A DNA stretch of 32,051 bases from Planctomycetota bacterium (GTDB lineage: Bacteria > Planctomycetota > UBA8108 > JACQVS01), in contig JANQLS010000122.1 in assembly GCA_028280485.1 (NCBI GenBank), positions 1-32,051 of the forward strand, written 5' to 3'. The notes beneath the pieces are model-generated. The model was given only the letters and a program-made list of their open reading frames with translations. It was not told where the DNA came from and did not search any database. Shown here one piece after another: positions 31,758 through 32,051 of this stretch (positions within the stretch are counted from its first letter, which is position 1; every line of letters starts with the position of its first letter). The translations under genes were made by a program, and so were the position numbers.

Positions 31758-32051
31758 TTCATATTAAATGCCTCCAACACATAAAAATTATACCACCCAC
31801 TTTTTTGTCCCTTGAGGTTGCTCGCTATTTGACAAGAAGAAGCAAAGTGGAGTTCAAAATCATTTTCAGTGAGAAGTGGGAGTGCAACGCGCAACAATGG
31901 CTTGCTCGAAGCTCTTAAATGCATGATGGGGAAGCTGAACTTTTTGATGCCCAAAAACTGTCAAATTTAATTCAGAGAAATAAAAATTTATTTCGCGCAG
32001 CACATCAATTTAAGTCGTAGTAATTGTGAAGTTTATTTGATGCAAGACGCA
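31758..32051. other. AT-rich end of window, no gene supported
   Basis: Upstream region of the HNH gene. A 66-codon frame ending at 31754 (minus strand) overlaps the HNH start region but has no family resemblance and no clear ribosome binding site. No terminator or repeat is recognised here. Confidence 0.5.

Noticed and set aside
31754..31954. 66-codon minus-strand frame before the HNH gene
   Set aside because: No ribosome binding site or family resemblance. It merely precedes the HNH start, for which a strong GAGGAGG site exists at 31733.

Overview
The window reads as a stretch of bacterial chromosome with ordinary housekeeping genes, two-gene and four-gene operons, and unusually many dispersed palindromic repeats between genes. 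The best guess for the source is a planctomycete or a related PVC-type bacterium. This is inference from three things: a secreted acidic-loop protein ending in a dockerin-like tail of the YLFLG type, a membrane protein pairing an MshEN-like head with an Arg-Gly linker, and repeats of the kinds (AAGCCCGGAGCGTAAGCGACGGG-like and CGTAGCCGAATTCGT-like) that I remember as common in planctomycete genomes. No rRNA, tRNA or CRISPR array was seen, so the assignment is not proven. GC content looks moderate. The HNH gene at the right end looks more AT-rich than the rest.

Left part (1-5.1 kb): the 3' end of a NeuD/PglD-type sugar acyltransferase, then hisH-hisF on the minus strand. Next come an RluA-type pseudouridine synthase and a rhodanese-MauE membrane pair on the plus strand, closed by a strong bidirectional terminator. 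Middle-left (5.1-13.5 kb, minus strand): a K+-dependent-class membrane pyrophosphatase, an orphan helical-repeat protein, and an Mla-like lipid transport operon. That operon holds an MCE protein, a fused ATPase-permease and an unknown membrane-anchored protein. Between the last of these and the helical-repeat gene lie two tandem copies of a four-hairpin repeat.

Centre (13.7-20.6 kb): a plus-strand run cutA-moeA-mobA-sppA (divalent cation tolerance, molybdenum cofactor maturation, S49 peptidase). An MFS transporter follows whose start codon sits directly on the edge of a dispersed repeat, then selB on the opposite strand, overlapping tail to tail. Right part (21-32 kb): an RG-linker membrane protein, an RluB-type pseudouridine synthase and a secreted six-repeat protein with a dockerin-like tail. 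Then, on the minus strand, rpoN (sigma-54), a two-gene partner-switch module (RsbW-like kinase and STAS antagonist), a secreted papain-fold candidate, and an HNH endonuclease with a degenerate repeat-rich region beside it.

The coding genes fall mostly into known families. The less expected content is structural: a modular family of nested hairpins placed shortly upstream of minus-strand genes, short palindromes overlapping stop codons, a tandem four-hairpin duplication, and at least ten copies of one intergenic repeat core.
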